This document shows positions 7,994-17,681 of a DNA stretch of 45,551 nucleotides, in pieces. The notes under the pieces were generated by a model. The model saw only the letters and a program-made list of their open reading frames with translations, searched no databases and was not told where the DNA came from. Every line of letters starts with the position of its first letter. Positions within the stretch are counted from its first letter, which is position 1. The stretch is from Aporhodopirellula sallentina SM41 (GTDB taxonomy: Bacteria > Planctomycetota > Planctomycetia > Pirellulales > Pirellulaceae), in contig NZ_ANOH01000224.1 of the NCBI RefSeq assembly GCF_000346505.1, positions 1-45,551 on the forward strand. The letters run 5' to 3'. Both the position numbers and the translations under genes were made by a program.

Positions 7994-9514
7994 GTGCGAT
8001 TCACCCCCAAAATTTCACGCGCTACCGTTGCGTCAAAATGGTCCGCGTTGTTGCTGTTCGTGGTGGCAATCGGAGCCTCCGGCGCGGTTTCGGCTGACGC
8101 GATCTTGTTAGAGTTCAGCTCGGCAAATTGCCCTCCATGCCGGGCGATGCAGCCGATCGTTTCGGAATTGATTGCTCGTGGTGTCCCGGTTCGCCAAGTC
8201 GATGTTCGGTCCGAACCGCAGCTAGTGCAGCGTTATCGGATTCGCAGCACACCGACCTATGTCATCTTGCGAGAAGGGCGTGAGGTCACACGTCTCGTAG
8301 GAGCGCAGACCGCCGCGCAATTGCGTCAAGCACTGCAGACGAGTCCGTCCGGGAAGATCGTCCCAACCAATAGTCAAATCGAAACACCGTCGCGACGCGC
8401 ACCGAGCTTCGCCGACGCGAATCGCATACAGGAGCCACAAACTCGGTTGGCACCTTTGAACGCTCGCCCGGGCAGCATGAACGCGTCGGGGAACCGTTCA
8501 TTTCGACGCGAACAAGGAGAGGATCAATGGCGGTCGCTTGAGTCACTCACGTCGGCCAAGACGCCGAGCATGGGATCGAATCGTGACGCGATGGGACGTC
8601 CCCAAGACGACGTCGTTGTCGAAGCGATGCCCAGTATCTCGTTGGCCGATGCGGTCGAACGAGCTCAGGCGGCGACGGTTCGTTTGCGTGTATACGACGG
8701 TCGCGGTTACGGTGCCGGAACGGGAACGATCATTGATGTGCACGGCGAGGAAGCGTTGGTGCTGACCTGCGGCCACTTGTTCCGTGATGGAGAAGGCAAA
8801 GACAAAATTGAAGTCGATTTGTTTGTCGGTGGCGAACCTCATACGGTGACTGGTCATCTCGTCGACTATGACGCGGGCGATCGGGACATCGGGCTCGTGG
8901 CGATCCGCCCAGGAATTCCGGTCCAACCCGTCAAGGTTGTGACTGAGAATGACAAGATGAAAGTAGGGCAAACGGCATTCAGCTTTGGTTGCGATCGTGG
9001 CGATCCCCCTTCGCGACGTGACACACGAATCACCGGCGTCAATAAGTACAACCAGAACATTGGCGGTTCCAACCTCGAGATTTCTGGCGCTCCGATCGAC
9101 GGTCGCAGTGGTGGCGGATTGTTTGACGAACGAGGTGTGTTGATCGGGGTTTGCAACGCGGCAGACTATAAGTCCGATGTTGGTATCTATACCGGTCCGG
9201 GTTCGATCCACTGGCAATTGGACCGGGTGCAGCTCTCACGTTTGTATCAGGCGGATCCCAACGAAGCATTGGTTGCCGATCAAGTCGAACCGAACCAATC
9301 GTCTGATCCGTCTGCTGCGGTGACTGAGTCTCTCCCCGAGAGCAACCAGTTTGCCAGTAACGTCGCTTCGGGAGCGAACGCAACGGGATCGACGGCTTCC
9401 GAGATGATCGTCATTCTGCGAGATCGGGACGGCAATGTGCGTGAGCAAGTCTTGACGCTTCGCCAGCCCGACGCGCACTTGGTTCGCCAAATTCAACAAG
9501 CCGCACGACGCTAA
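7994..9514 (+). CDS. Exported thioredoxin-like / trypsin-like serine protease fusion
   Basis: 506 aa. GTG 7994 follows a strong AAGGAGGG (7978-7985), which decides the start. Residues 1-36 are a signal peptide (basic start, hydrophobic core, cleavage near VSADA). Residues about 37-115 are a thioredoxin fold with the active site CPPC instead of CGPC, and a cis-Pro loop STPTYV. A linker of about 110 residues follows, then a chymotrypsin-fold protease: His in LTCGHLF, Asp in DRDIGLVAI, and nucleophile Ser in DGRSGGGLFD. Expected location is periplasmic or surface. The likely roles are protein quality control, or a redox-gated protease; both are inference. No PDZ domain is seen, so this is not a standard DegP. 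It has its own transcription unit. Confidence 0.8.
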   Translation: MRFTPKISRATVASKWSALLLFVVAIGASGAVSADAILLEFSSANCPPCRAMQPIVSELIARGVPVRQVDVRSEPQLVQRYRIRSTPTYVILREGREVTRLVGAQTAAQLRQALQTSPSGKIVPTNSQIETPSRRAPSFADANRIQEPQTRLAPLNARPGSMNASGNRSFRREQGEDQWRSLESLTSAKTPSMGSNRDAMGRPQDDVVVEAMPSISLADAVERAQAATVRLRVYDGRGYGAGTGTIIDVHGEEALVLTCGHLFRDGEGKDKIEVDLFVGGEPHTVTGHLVDYDAGDRDIGLVAIRPGIPVQPVKVVTENDKMKVGQTAFSFGCDRGDPPSRRDTRITGVNKYNQNIGGSNLEISGAPIDGRSGGGLFDERGVLIGVCNAADYKSDVGIYTGPGSIHWQLDRVQLSRLYQADPNEALVADQVEPNQSSDPSAAVTESLPESNQFASNVASGANATGSTASEMIVILRDRDGNVREQVLTLRQPDAHLVRQIQQAARR

Positions 9515-9996
9515 CGTTCGCTACGGCGTCTCGTCGGCAATAGATCGAACTCGTAAGACACTATCGGTTTTCAATGTATTGATCGTTCAGTGCACTGAAC
9601 GTTTGGGAATGTCTCGGTGTCTTTGGAACGTAAAACCACACGCGAGTTATGTTTTTAGCGACACATATATGTAGCCGCTGGAATCTATCTATTTTTTAGG
9701 GCACAGGATCCGGCCGGAGCGTGTCGAAAGTATTTGGTATACGCTTCGCTATTTCTTTGACGACGCCGATCACTTGCGTTATACAAGCAGTTGGAAAAGG
9801 ACTCGTGCATGAGGCGCGGCGTTCCAACCTCACATCGATTCTCGATGTGTTTTCGGTTAGTGCCGGACAGAAAATATGCTAGCTGTGGTTTAGGATTAGC
9901 GACGGTCGGTGTGGGAAAACGAACACCCGCCTGTTGATCGGATCAGGCAAGTTTTCTGTCTGCTTCTAGGTAAGCTTGTAGTGAGGGGCGGACTAC
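9515..9996. other. Intergenic region, 480 bases, no gene seen
   Basis: Nothing coding is apparent. The region contains the perfect 18-base palindrome at 9584-9601 and, at its right end, the ribosome-binding site GAGGGG (9983-9988) of the next gene. Confidence 0.4.
9584..9601. repeat. Perfect 18-bp palindrome
   Basis: CGTTCAGTGCACTGAACG is fully self-complementary with no loop. The lack of a spacer makes it a better candidate for a dimeric-regulator binding site than for a terminator. No regulator gene is adjacent. Confidence 0.5.
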
Positions 9997-11403
9997 ATGA
10001 CATATCGGGCAGTCGCGTGTTTTGATGGGTGGGAACGGCAGTGCTGTTTGTGCCAGGAAGACCACAATGCCAACTGTGCCGTTGTGACTGATGAGAGAGC
10101 GCGGCGCTTCTTTTGGTTGAACTCGTTGTTGATTGCGGCAGCGATTCTCTTCATGGGCATTGTTGCAGGCACGCGATCGTTTGCCAGCGAGATCGTCAAA
10201 TTGCCACCACTGGCGGATGTGCCGACGGAAAATCGTGAACATGCGCTGGTTGTTGCGTTAATCACCAACGACGTGTCTTCCGAATGGCAGACTCGGCGCG
10301 GCAGTAGCCGGAGTGACCGTGCGATACCGCAACATTGTTGGTGTGCCCAATTTGCTGAGAAATCCATTGCCAATCTTCCGAGCGGATTTCTGCATCCGTC
10401 GGCTCCAATCTACTTTCAGCACTGGCCGTTGGGGTTGCCCGCGGTATTGACGGGAGGAAAAAAATCGTCGGAGCCGGGCCGAGCATTCGTCGTTATCACC
10501 GACGGTCAGTATCGCGTGTTGGAGTTGTCTGTCGGCGTGCCCGATGGCGACGATCTTTCGCGGATGATAGGCGATGCGGAAGATACACGGATGTGGATTC
10601 GGCAGTTCCCCGATCATCCGAAAGAGTTTGTAGAACAGATTGCCGATCGGAATCGCGAGCGTGTGACTCGAATTTGGCGACTGGAACTCGAACGCCAATT
10701 GGAAGTGTTAGCGACTGCTTCGGACGAAGCGGAACAGCCTTTTAAAGATTCACCGACGCTAACCGAAGAGATCGTCGTTCGGCTGGGGCCGCTTGCCGAT
10801 CAATTGCAGAACGTCTACCTGAAGGACGTGCAGATGCGGTTTGGGCTCACCGAAAAAAGTGATCTCGACCGACTCGTCGTTCTCGAACAGCATTCTGCGA
10901 CGAGAATGCCGTGGGCATCGACCATCGGTCCGTTCGTCGCGGGGGCGGATTTACGAAAACTCTATGTTGACCTAACGGAAATCATTTGGAGTCGCTCCGC
11001 GATGCAGATTGCCGTACCCGGTGAACTAGCGGGAGAACCAGATGTGGTTGCGGATTGGGTGTCACAGCAGGATGCTCAAGCGGCATTCACGTTCGAGTTA
11101 ACGCCTCCTTTGCTTTCACGGCGTGGAGGCGCGCAGCGAATTCCGGTCTCCGAAGTCGCTCGGCGGCATCGGCTCGGATGGGATGATTTGGATGCGGAAA
11201 TCGAAGAGTTGCCGATACTTCGTGTTTCCAATCGTGATTTGGCGAAGTGGTTGATTCGAGGTCAACGGCGACCTGTCGATATTAGCCGTCCGAGTCATGC
11301 TAGGCATTTGTTTTTTCGATCGGCGGCGGATCACCCTTACCCTATTCGTGACGGTGAGGCCCCTGGCCCCACCATCACGATGATTCGAAAGGTTCAGCGA
11401 TGA
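9997..11403 (+). CDS. Hypothetical membrane-anchored or exported protein upstream of the DUF1111 gene
   Basis: 468 aa. ATG 9997 follows GAGGGG (9983-9988), a good start. The first 45 residues are Cys-rich (CFDGWERQCCLC...C), followed by RRFFWLNSLLIAAAILFMG, a single hydrophobic segment ending near SFASE that would act as an anchor or signal. If translation began at GTG 10084 the protein would have a classical signal peptide. The rest is a large extracytoplasmic mixed region without motifs I recognise. The stop overlaps the start of the di-haem gene (ATGA, 11400), so the two are coupled and the protein may assist or partner that cytochrome. Confidence 0.65.
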   Translation: MTYRAVACFDGWERQCCLCQEDHNANCAVVTDERARRFFWLNSLLIAAAILFMGIVAGTRSFASEIVKLPPLADVPTENREHALVVALITNDVSSEWQTRRGSSRSDRAIPQHCWCAQFAEKSIANLPSGFLHPSAPIYFQHWPLGLPAVLTGGKKSSEPGRAFVVITDGQYRVLELSVGVPDGDDLSRMIGDAEDTRMWIRQFPDHPKEFVEQIADRNRERVTRIWRLELERQLEVLATASDEAEQPFKDSPTLTEEIVVRLGPLADQLQNVYLKDVQMRFGLTEKSDLDRLVVLEQHSATRMPWASTIGPFVAGADLRKLYVDLTEIIWSRSAMQIAVPGELAGEPDVVADWVSQQDAQAAFTFELTPPLLSRRGGAQRIPVSEVARRHRLGWDDLDAEIEELPILRVSNRDLAKWLIRGQRRPVDISRPSHARHLFFRSAADHPYPIRDGEAPGPTITMIRKVQR

Positions 11404-13043
11404 AACTGAGATACGTTTGTGGATTGTTGTTGGTACTGTCTCAGGCCCACGCGTATGCGGTCGCTCCGGATGCGGTTGTCGTCGGAGCGCAGCTTTTCGA
11501 ACAAGAGTGGGATTCCCAAAATCCATCGCTCGGCAGCGATGGTTTGGGCCCTTTGTTCAACGCAAACTCATGTGCCACCTGTCATCGCCAGGGTGGTATG
11601 GGCGGCGGTGGTGAAGCCGAATTCAACGCGAAATCGATTGGTATCGAATCGATCGAGATCCAAGGCCACGGGCTGACAGGGACGCGATTGGCGGAGATCG
11701 TTTCGAACTTTCATCCTGGGTTTGTGTTAGCTGAAGGGAACATCATCAATGTGGTCGCGTTGTCTCATCAAGGCGGAACACCGCTGGCGCGAGAATTCCA
11801 CGATGCGATGGTCAACGCGGCGGGGGCGGAGTTTGCCGATGCAGGCGGCCCGATGGATGCATCCGAAGTGCGGATTGCTTCTCAAACGCCGATCGTTTTC
11901 GAACGGAACGTGAACGGGTATTTGGTGCGAATCAAGGCACGCATGTTTGGTCGCAACACGACGTCGCTCTTTGGTAGCGGCTTGATCGATCAAGTTCCCG
12001 ACGAACTGCTCGATCATCAAGTTCGTCTCCAAAAGAACCATCCGGAGATTAGCGGTCGGCCATCCACGCTACGTGACAATCGTTATGGAAAGTTTGGCTG
12101 GCGTGCCAACGTGGCGACGCTCTTTGAGTTCACTGACCAAGCGTGTGCGAATGAGATGGGTTTGCAAACGCGGCGCAAACAACAAACCGGCGATCCGACG
12201 AACAAGTCGTACATGAACGCTACGTTCGATATCACCGACACCCAAGTCCAGTCGCTCACGCAGTTTGTGGCTGCATTGCCCGCACCGGTTCGATCGGTGC
12301 CTCATGATCCGGCGAAACGGAAAATCGTTCAAAAAGGTGAGGTCGCTTTCAATCGAATCGGATGCGCGGTGTGTCATGCACAGGACATGGGTGTAGCGCG
12401 AGGAATTTACAGCGACCTGTTGTTGCACGACATGGGCTATGAATCACTCGATTTGAATCACGCCGAACCGTACGTCGTTCGCCGAAAACTCGTCGAGAAT
12501 GAAGTGGAAGCATCGTTTCCAGCGCAGGCGATGGCGGGGCCACCAGTCGCCTACTACGGTCCGGCCACGGCCATACCGTTGCCGGATGCCTTCGAACAAT
12601 CGGTCAGCAACGTTACGAACGCACCGTTGGCGGGACAATCGGGGGCCAATCAAAACGGTCGTGCAACGTTTTCTTTCTTCGCCCCCAAACAACCGCAAGT
12701 GTTGGTTGCGTTTCGTCTGATCGATTCTGAGATCAAACCTGCTGCTGAAAGGCAGAGACAACTGCGCATTGCTGATCGCGATCCGATCACTCGCGTGGAT
12801 TACTACGAGAGAATGCAAATCGAACCAACGAATTTTGTGCAAGAATGGCGAACGCCTCCTCTTTGGGGAGTCCGTGATTCGGCGCCATACATGCATGACG
12901 GGCGAGCGGAAACTTTGCTCGAAGCGATCGCGATGCACGACGGTGAGGCCGCTGGCACCCGCGACCGATTTCTTTCGCTGTCGTACGAAGATCGCCAAGC
13001 TCTGATCACGTTCTTGGAATCGTTGGTCGCCCCGAAAAATTGA
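11400..13043 (+). CDS. DUF1111 di-haem protein (thiol-oxidoreductase-like cytochrome c)
   Basis: 547 aa, exported: MKLRYVCGLLLVLSQAHAYA is a signal peptide. Two c-type haem-binding motifs are present, CATCH (within NANSCATCHRQGG) and CAVCH (within GCAVCHAQDMG). Near the C terminus is the family signature PYMHDGRAETLLEAI, resembling the peroxidase-type cytochrome motif LMHDGR. DUF1111 proteins are related to di-haem cytochrome c peroxidases/MauG and are periplasmic; the physiological substrate is generally unknown. The start is coupled to the preceding gene by the ATGA overlap. No imelysin-like gene, a frequent DUF1111 neighbour, is seen here. Confidence 0.85.
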   Translation: MKLRYVCGLLLVLSQAHAYAVAPDAVVVGAQLFEQEWDSQNPSLGSDGLGPLFNANSCATCHRQGGMGGGGEAEFNAKSIGIESIEIQGHGLTGTRLAEIVSNFHPGFVLAEGNIINVVALSHQGGTPLAREFHDAMVNAAGAEFADAGGPMDASEVRIASQTPIVFERNVNGYLVRIKARMFGRNTTSLFGSGLIDQVPDELLDHQVRLQKNHPEISGRPSTLRDNRYGKFGWRANVATLFEFTDQACANEMGLQTRRKQQTGDPTNKSYMNATFDITDTQVQSLTQFVAALPAPVRSVPHDPAKRKIVQKGEVAFNRIGCAVCHAQDMGVARGIYSDLLLHDMGYESLDLNHAEPYVVRRKLVENEVEASFPAQAMAGPPVAYYGPATAIPLPDAFEQSVSNVTNAPLAGQSGANQNGRATFSFFAPKQPQVLVAFRLIDSEIKPAAERQRQLRIADRDPITRVDYYERMQIEPTNFVQEWRTPPLWGVRDSAPYMHDGRAETLLEAIAMHDGEAAGTRDRFLSLSYEDRQALITFLESLVAPKN

Positions 13044-13206
13044 CGAAGACCGTTTCGCCTGGCGACAGAGTGATCCAGCGACTTGGCGTGTCCTCGCAGC
13101 GTCCATTTCGCGTTGCAATCGAGTGAGCGGGCGTCAATGATACGCGTTTCTCCGAGTATTTCTCCCGACGTGGGGAGCGCGTTCATTCGTCCTCGAGGTC
13201 AGCAGC

Positions 13207-14628
13207 ATTAACGGTTTTTCAGTCGACGACACGATCATTGCGGTGGCATCGCCGCTCGTTCCCGCCACCCGCGGCATTGTGCGAATGTCGGGCGATCGTG
13301 TGGTCGAGATCTTACGTCGGGTCGAGCTGCTGTCGGAGGGAACCACGGACAGAAGGGCACGTCGCTATCGTGCCTGTGTTCAGTTGGGTGATCCGTTCGG
13401 CGCGATCGATGTTGATGTGATGCTGTGGCCGACGACGCGTAGCTACACCGGACAGCCCTCGGCGGAATTGCATCTGATCGGTTCGTTGCCGATTCTCGAT
13501 GCGGTGGTCGATCGATTGATCGCGGCCGGAGGTCGAGCGGCCCGGGCCGGCGAATTCACAATGCGGTCTTTTCTGGCGGGAAGATTGGATCTGCCGCAGG
13601 CCGAAGCTGTGTTGGGAGTCATCGACGCGGAAGATCCGAGTACGCTCGATCACGCCCTCGAGCAACTCGCTGGTAATTTGTCGCGACCATTGCAGACCGC
13701 TCGTGGCGAACTGTTGAACCTGCTTGCTGATGTGGAAGCTGGTTTGGATTTTGTCGATGAGGATATCGAATTCATCGAAGACGGTGATCTTGTCGATCGG
13801 CTCGGATCGCTCCGAAGTCTTCTTCGGCAGGCGAGTGGGCAACTGCGCGAGCGGTCCGCATCTTCGTCAGCCTTCGAAGTCGTTTTAAGGGGGTTGCCCA
13901 ATGCGGGAAAGAGTTGTTTGCTCAATGCGTTGACGCAGACGGAGTCTGCCATTGTCACGGAGCAGGCTGGGACGACTCGCGATAGCATCTCGGTTTCGTT
14001 TGAGTTGGGAGGCTATCCGATTCGCGTGACGGACACGGCTGGAATCGAATCGCGTCCGTCGAATGATCCCGATGCCGAGGTCCTGGCGAAGGCACAGGAG
14101 CAAGCCATGGAAGCAGTCTCGCGTGCCGATCTTTGTTTGTGGTGCGTGGACGCGACCGAGGAAGAACCAGACGATGCGCTTGAGTATCTGCGTTTATTGT
14201 CGACGCAGAGGCAGCCGCATAAAAAGGTGGTGGAGAATTGGGGAGTATTGACCAAAGGCGATTTGGTATCCGAGCCGCCTCGATGGGCCGATGATCTGAG
14301 CGATTCGGTTTCCAAAGTAATGATGCTCAGTGCACTCGACGGCAGCGGTATCGGTGACCTCCGCAGTGGAATCGTCGAGATGGCGGAACGGATCGATGCA
14401 ACCGAAATCGGAAGCGTCATGGGTACCGCCGCCCGTTGCCGCGGTTCATTGGTCGGCGCGATCGAGGCGATCGAACGAGCTATGGAGGCGACGCAGTTGC
14501 AAGCCGGTCACGAAATTGTGGCAACGGAAATTCGCGAGGCGGCGGGATTGATTGGTGACGTCACCGGTGAGGTCTACACCGATGATCTGCTCGACCGAGT
14601 GTTTAGCCGGTTTTGTATCGGAAAGTAG
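13207..14628 (+). CDS. mnmE: tRNA modification GTPase MnmE, probable ATT start
   Basis: With MnmG this GTPase installs the 5-carboxymethylaminomethyl group on wobble uridine. Domains in order: N-terminal tetrahydrofolate-binding domain (PATRGIVRMSG, AGEFTMRSFLAGRLDL, QAEAV), helical domain, inserted G domain with G1 GLPNAGKS, G2 GTTRDS, G3 DTAGIE and a G4 variant TKGD, then the C-terminal redox-active CIGK. The first ATG/GTG/TTG codon is GTG 13243, but conserved residues DTIIAVASP extend upstream of it. The frame is open back to the stop at 13138 and contains no ordinary start codon. ATT 13207, eight bases after GAGG (13195-13198), gives a full-length 473-aa protein. A GTG 13243 start (461 aa) would delete the first beta strand. 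Confidence 0.9.
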   Translation: MNGFSVDDTIIAVASPLVPATRGIVRMSGDRVVEILRRVELLSEGTTDRRARRYRACVQLGDPFGAIDVDVMLWPTTRSYTGQPSAELHLIGSLPILDAVVDRLIAAGGRAARAGEFTMRSFLAGRLDLPQAEAVLGVIDAEDPSTLDHALEQLAGNLSRPLQTARGELLNLLADVEAGLDFVDEDIEFIEDGDLVDRLGSLRSLLRQASGQLRERSASSSAFEVVLRGLPNAGKSCLLNALTQTESAIVTEQAGTTRDSISVSFELGGYPIRVTDTAGIESRPSNDPDAEVLAKAQEQAMEAVSRADLCLWCVDATEEEPDDALEYLRLLSTQRQPHKKVVENWGVLTKGDLVSEPPRWADDLSDSVSKVMMLSALDGSGIGDLRSGIVEMAERIDATEIGSVMGTAARCRGSLVGAIEAIERAMEATQLQAGHEIVATEIREAAGLIGDVTGEVYTDDLLDRVFSRFCIGK

Positions 14629-14651
14629 CGGTCTGTTTGGAAACAGAACCG
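14629..14651. terminator. Small hairpin between convergent mnmE and DUF971 gene
   Basis: CTGTTT and AAACAG pair around GG, extended outward by CGGT/ACCG. It lies between two converging stop codons. With no T tract on either side it is only a weak terminator candidate. Confidence 0.4.
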
Positions 14652-14664
14652 TCCTGCAATGGCC

Positions 14665-15018
14665 TCAGCTATCTTCGCGTCGCAGGCGGGGGAATGTGAA
14701 GATGCCGGAATTGTGTCCGTCGCTGAACGCGATGTTGTATCCGTAGGTGCCGACCGGTTGCATGCCTTCGATTCGCGTCGGCTGTGCTTCGGCGGCGCTC
14801 AATACAGGTAATCCGATCGGTTTTGGTTGTGTCGCACCGGTGTCCTCATCGACGTCGTGGATCTTGCCATGCTTTTCTCGGCAGGTCGCGCAGGGGCAGG
14901 CGTCGCGAAGTTGTTGCGCGGTCCAACGGGTTTTTTCGCCATCGCTCCAGGTGATCTCGATTCCGGTTTCGCCGATTCGCTCGATCGCTGTGGGTGAGTA
15001 GGTTACCGAGTCATTCAT
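14665..15018 (-). CDS. DUF971 protein (gamma-butyrobetaine hydroxylase-like N-terminal domain)
   Basis: 117 aa from ATG 15018, eight bases inside the dehydratase gene end. The longer open frame upstream is only a shadow of that gene. The protein has the DUF971 layout: a substrate-fold beta strand [13 protein letters not shown], then [11 protein letters not shown] with three Cys that resemble the zinc or Fe-S ligands of the family, then the paired [20 protein letters not shown]. Stand-alone DUF971 proteins are associated with Fe-S cluster work because the domain is fused to Mrp/HCF101 ATPases in other organisms. A supporting role for the Fe-S-dependent dehydratase translated just before it is a reasonable inference. 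Confidence 0.85.
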   Translation of the reverse strand: MNDSVTYSPTAIERIGETGIEITWSDGEKTRWTAQQLRDACPCATCREKHGKIHDVDEDTGATQPKPIGLPVLSAAEAQPTRIEGMQPVGTYGYNIAFSDGHNSGIFTFPRLRREDS

Positions 15019-17023
15019 TGTTGTCCCCTTTGTTTTCGATGTTTGCGAGAGCCCTCTGGCCGGCCTCAAGGGTGGCGACGATCCGATCCACATCGTACAC
15101 GCATCCACCCCATGTGCCGCCGCCAACTTGTTGGAGTGCCGCCCACAAACGAGTGTCGTCCGGGATCGCGGGGTCCACCTGCAGGTCGGGATGCATCGGC
15201 CGTGTCGCGAGTGCCTTGGCGGGTGTATCCCCGTCGACAGTCTCGACGATATTGACGTGCCCCTGCAGAGAATGCCGATCGATTTCAATTTCGATGATGT
15301 CGCCGTTACGAATTCGCCCGATTGGTCCGCCCGCGAGTGCTTCCGGGCCGACATGACCGATGCAGGCACCGGTGCTGACGCCGGAGAACCTGGCATCGGT
15401 GATCAACGCAACTTCTTTGCCGAAGGATAGGTATTTGAGTGCGGAGGTGATTTGGTACGTTTCCTCCATCCCGCAACCGAGAGGCCCGCGTCCGATCAAC
15501 ACGATCACGTCGCCTGGCTGTATCGGCGAATCGGTTTGGCCTTTGACGGCTTCGATTGCCCGGCGTTCGCTCGTGAACACGCGGGCAGGCCCTCGTTTGC
15601 GATACACGCCGTCGTTATCGACTACCGAAGGATCGATCGATGTCGCTTTGATGACCGAACCTTGGGGACAGAGATTCCCTTTTGGGAAACACACGGTGCT
15701 GGTGAGTCCCGCTGTTTTGGCTTTGTCGGGAGACATGATGACGTCGTCGGGGTCGACGCCGTCGGCGAGTTGTAATCGTTCGCGGCAAACCTCTCGCCGG
15801 GGAGAACGTTCCCAGGCGTCGAGAATGTCACCCCATGTTAAACCGGAAACCGTTTTCTCATCGGCGTTCCACAATCCCGCGCGGTGAAGATGCAAGGCGA
15901 CCTCGGGGACACCTCCGGCGAGAAACAATCGTACCGTCGGGTGGCCAACGGGGCCGTTGGGTAGGCAGTCAACGAAACGCGGGACTCGTTGATTCACCCG
16001 TGAGAAATCGTCGACGGTTGGACGCCGAACGCCAGCGGCCGCCGCAATTGCCGGGATGTGCAATAGCAGGTTGGTGCTGCCTCCGACGGCCGCATGTATT
16101 CGCATCACGTTTTCGAATGCGGCTTCGGTCAAAACGTCGCTCATTGCCATGCCGTTGGCATGCATCGCGGCCGCTGCGGCAGCCGAGTCACGTGCCAGGC
16201 GGGTCCAGATTGGTTGACCACTCGGCGCGAGCGCCGCGTGGGGGACCGTCATCCCGAGTGCTTCGGCGATCACCTGGCTGGTAGCGGCGGTGCCGAGAAA
16301 TTGGCAACCGCCACCCGGTGTTCCGCAGGCCCGGCAACCTGCCGCGGAAGCGTCCTCGAGCGATAGTTCGCCTCGCGAGTAGCGAGCGCCGATCGTTTGA
16401 ACTTTGCCTGTGTCTTCGCCGACCGTTGGAGGCAGCGTGACTCCACCGGGGACCAAAACATTCGCGAGATGCCCTGTCCCGGCGAGGGCCATCATCATCG
16501 CGGGCAAGCCTTTGTCGCACGTGGCAACCCCGATCACGCCTTTTCGTTGCGGTAGTGACCGGATCAGCCTTCGCATCACGATGGCCGCGTCGTTTCGATA
16601 CGGCAACGAATCAAACATGCCGTTGGTGCCCTGCGTCCGTCCGTCACACGGATCGCTGACGAACGCCGCGAAGGGGACACCGCCGTTTGTTTCGATCTGT
16701 TCGGCGGCGGCACGCACGAGCAAGCCGACTTCCCAGTGTCCGGTGTGATATCCGAGCGCGGCTGGCGTTCCGTCTGGATTGCGAACGCCACCTTGGGTGC
16801 TGAGGATGAGATACTGGTCGCCGAGCACTCGTCTCGGATCGAACCCCATGCCGACGCTCTGGGTCAGCCCGAAGATGTCTCCGCTGCTCCATTGGCGAAG
16901 GATTTCGTCGCTCAAAGGGAGGCTACCAGCGGGGCCATCCGCCGTTGTCTCAAAAGACTCCGGCGGATCGAGTGCGGCAAAGTAGTCGGGGCGAAGTGGT
17001 GTGACCGGTTGTTTCTCAGTCAC
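15011..17023 (-). CDS. YjhG/YagF-type sugar-acid dehydratase (D-xylonate dehydratase-like, IlvD/Edd family)
   Basis: 670 aa, close to the 655 aa of E. coli YjhG/YagF. Family blocks I recognise include [76 protein letters not shown] and [17 protein letters not shown]. The Cys residues in DPCDG, TCDKG and GGGCQF are in the places that bind the Fe-S cluster in IlvD/Edd enzymes. The reaction expected is dehydration of D-xylonate to 2-keto-3-deoxyxylonate; other C5/C6 sugar acids are possible. It resembles YjhG more than IlvD or Edd because of the LGYHTGHWE and [10 protein letters not shown] blocks. It overlaps the metallopeptidase upstream and DUF971 downstream by eight bases each, so the three form one operon. 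Confidence 0.88.
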   Translation of the reverse strand: MTEKQPVTPLRPDYFAALDPPESFETTADGPAGSLPLSDEILRQWSSGDIFGLTQSVGMGFDPRRVLGDQYLILSTQGGVRNPDGTPAALGYHTGHWEVGLLVRAAAEQIETNGGVPFAAFVSDPCDGRTQGTNGMFDSLPYRNDAAIVMRRLIRSLPQRKGVIGVATCDKGLPAMMMALAGTGHLANVLVPGGVTLPPTVGEDTGKVQTIGARYSRGELSLEDASAAGCRACGTPGGGCQFLGTAATSQVIAEALGMTVPHAALAPSGQPIWTRLARDSAAAAAAMHANGMAMSDVLTEAAFENVMRIHAAVGGSTNLLLHIPAIAAAAGVRRPTVDDFSRVNQRVPRFVDCLPNGPVGHPTVRLFLAGGVPEVALHLHRAGLWNADEKTVSGLTWGDILDAWERSPRREVCRERLQLADGVDPDDVIMSPDKAKTAGLTSTVCFPKGNLCPQGSVIKATSIDPSVVDNDGVYRKRGPARVFTSERRAIEAVKGQTDSPIQPGDVIVLIGRGPLGCGMEETYQITSALKYLSFGKEVALITDARFSGVSTGACIGHVGPEALAGGPIGRIRNGDIIEIEIDRHSLQGHVNIVETVDGDTPAKALATRPMHPDLQVDPAIPDDTRLWAALQQVGGGTWGGCVYDVDRIVATLEAGQRALANIENKGDNNE

Positions 17024-17681
17024 GTCGGCCCATCAGGATGAAGAGGTAGTACGCGAGCGTCATGATCGACTGCAGCGTCGCCGCGACGTAGGTGAGTGCG
17101 GCGGCGTTGAGTACCTTCGCGACATACTTCTCTTCTTGGGCAGAGATCAGTCCGTACTCGACCAAGTGAGCTCGTGCGCGATTCGACGCGTCGAACTCGA
17201 CCGGCAGGTTGACAACTTGGAAGAAGACAACCGCTGAGAACAGGATCACGCCAATCCACATTAGCGGTTTGAAAGCCATGATCGCGCCGACGAACAGCAG
17301 CGTCGCCCCGATCCCGCTACCAAAGTTTGCTGCCGGGACGGCGAGATTGCGAACGACCAACGGCGCGTATCTTTCGGCGTCTTGGAAAGCGTGGCCGGCT
17401 TCGTGACAGGCGACTCCGAGCGCGGCCATGGATCGTCCGCCGTAAACATTCGGGCTTAAACGCAGTACTTTCGCGCGTGGGTCGTAGTGGTCAGAAAGCT
17501 GACCGGGGACTTGTTCAATGCCAATGGATTGCAAACCTGCTGCGTCGAGCATTCGGCGGGCAGCGGTGGCGCCCGTCATCGATGCTGGCACTTCGCTCAT
17601 TGCCGCAAACGACGACTTGACTTTCCACTGGGCGTAAAGGCCCAACAGAAACGGGGGAAGCACAAACAGGAAATAGATCAT
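17016..17681 (-). CDS. YugP-type membrane zinc metallopeptidase
   Basis: 221 aa from ATG 17681 ([20 protein letters not shown]). A longer frame to 17747 adds residues with no membrane-protein character. The protein has an N-terminal membrane segment, then a catalytic domain with zinc motif HEAGH (in [15 protein letters not shown]), then two or three hydrophobic segments ([28 protein letters not shown]) and a final one near AYYLFILMG. This matches the DUF2268-unrelated YugP family of integral-membrane peptidases, whose substrates are unknown. It is the first gene of the operon with the YjhG-type dehydratase. Confidence 0.85.
   Translation of the reverse strand: MIYFLFVLPPFLLGLYAQWKVKSSFAAMSEVPASMTGATAARRMLDAAGLQSIGIEQVPGQLSDHYDPRAKVLRLSPNVYGGRSMAALGVACHEAGHAFQDAERYAPLVVRNLAVPAANFGSGIGATLLFVGAIMAFKPLMWIGVILFSAVVFFQVVNLPVEFDASNRARAHLVEYGLISAQEEKYVAKVLNAAALTYVAATLQSIMTLAYYLFILMGRRD

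Noticed and set aside
14665-15396. A 243-aa version of the DUF971 gene starting at 15396
   Set aside because: The first half lies wholly within the dehydratase gene and has low-complexity composition; ATG 15018 gives a normal DUF971 protein.
15835-16892. Arg/Pro/His-rich open frames opposite and within the dehydratase gene
   Set aside because: Composition is typical of shadow frames in GC-rich coding DNA; the dehydratase homology is continuous over the region.
15011-17023. Annotation as ilvD or edd
   Set aside because: The [19 protein letters not shown] and [10 protein letters not shown] blocks and the 670-aa length match YjhG/YagF dehydratases better.
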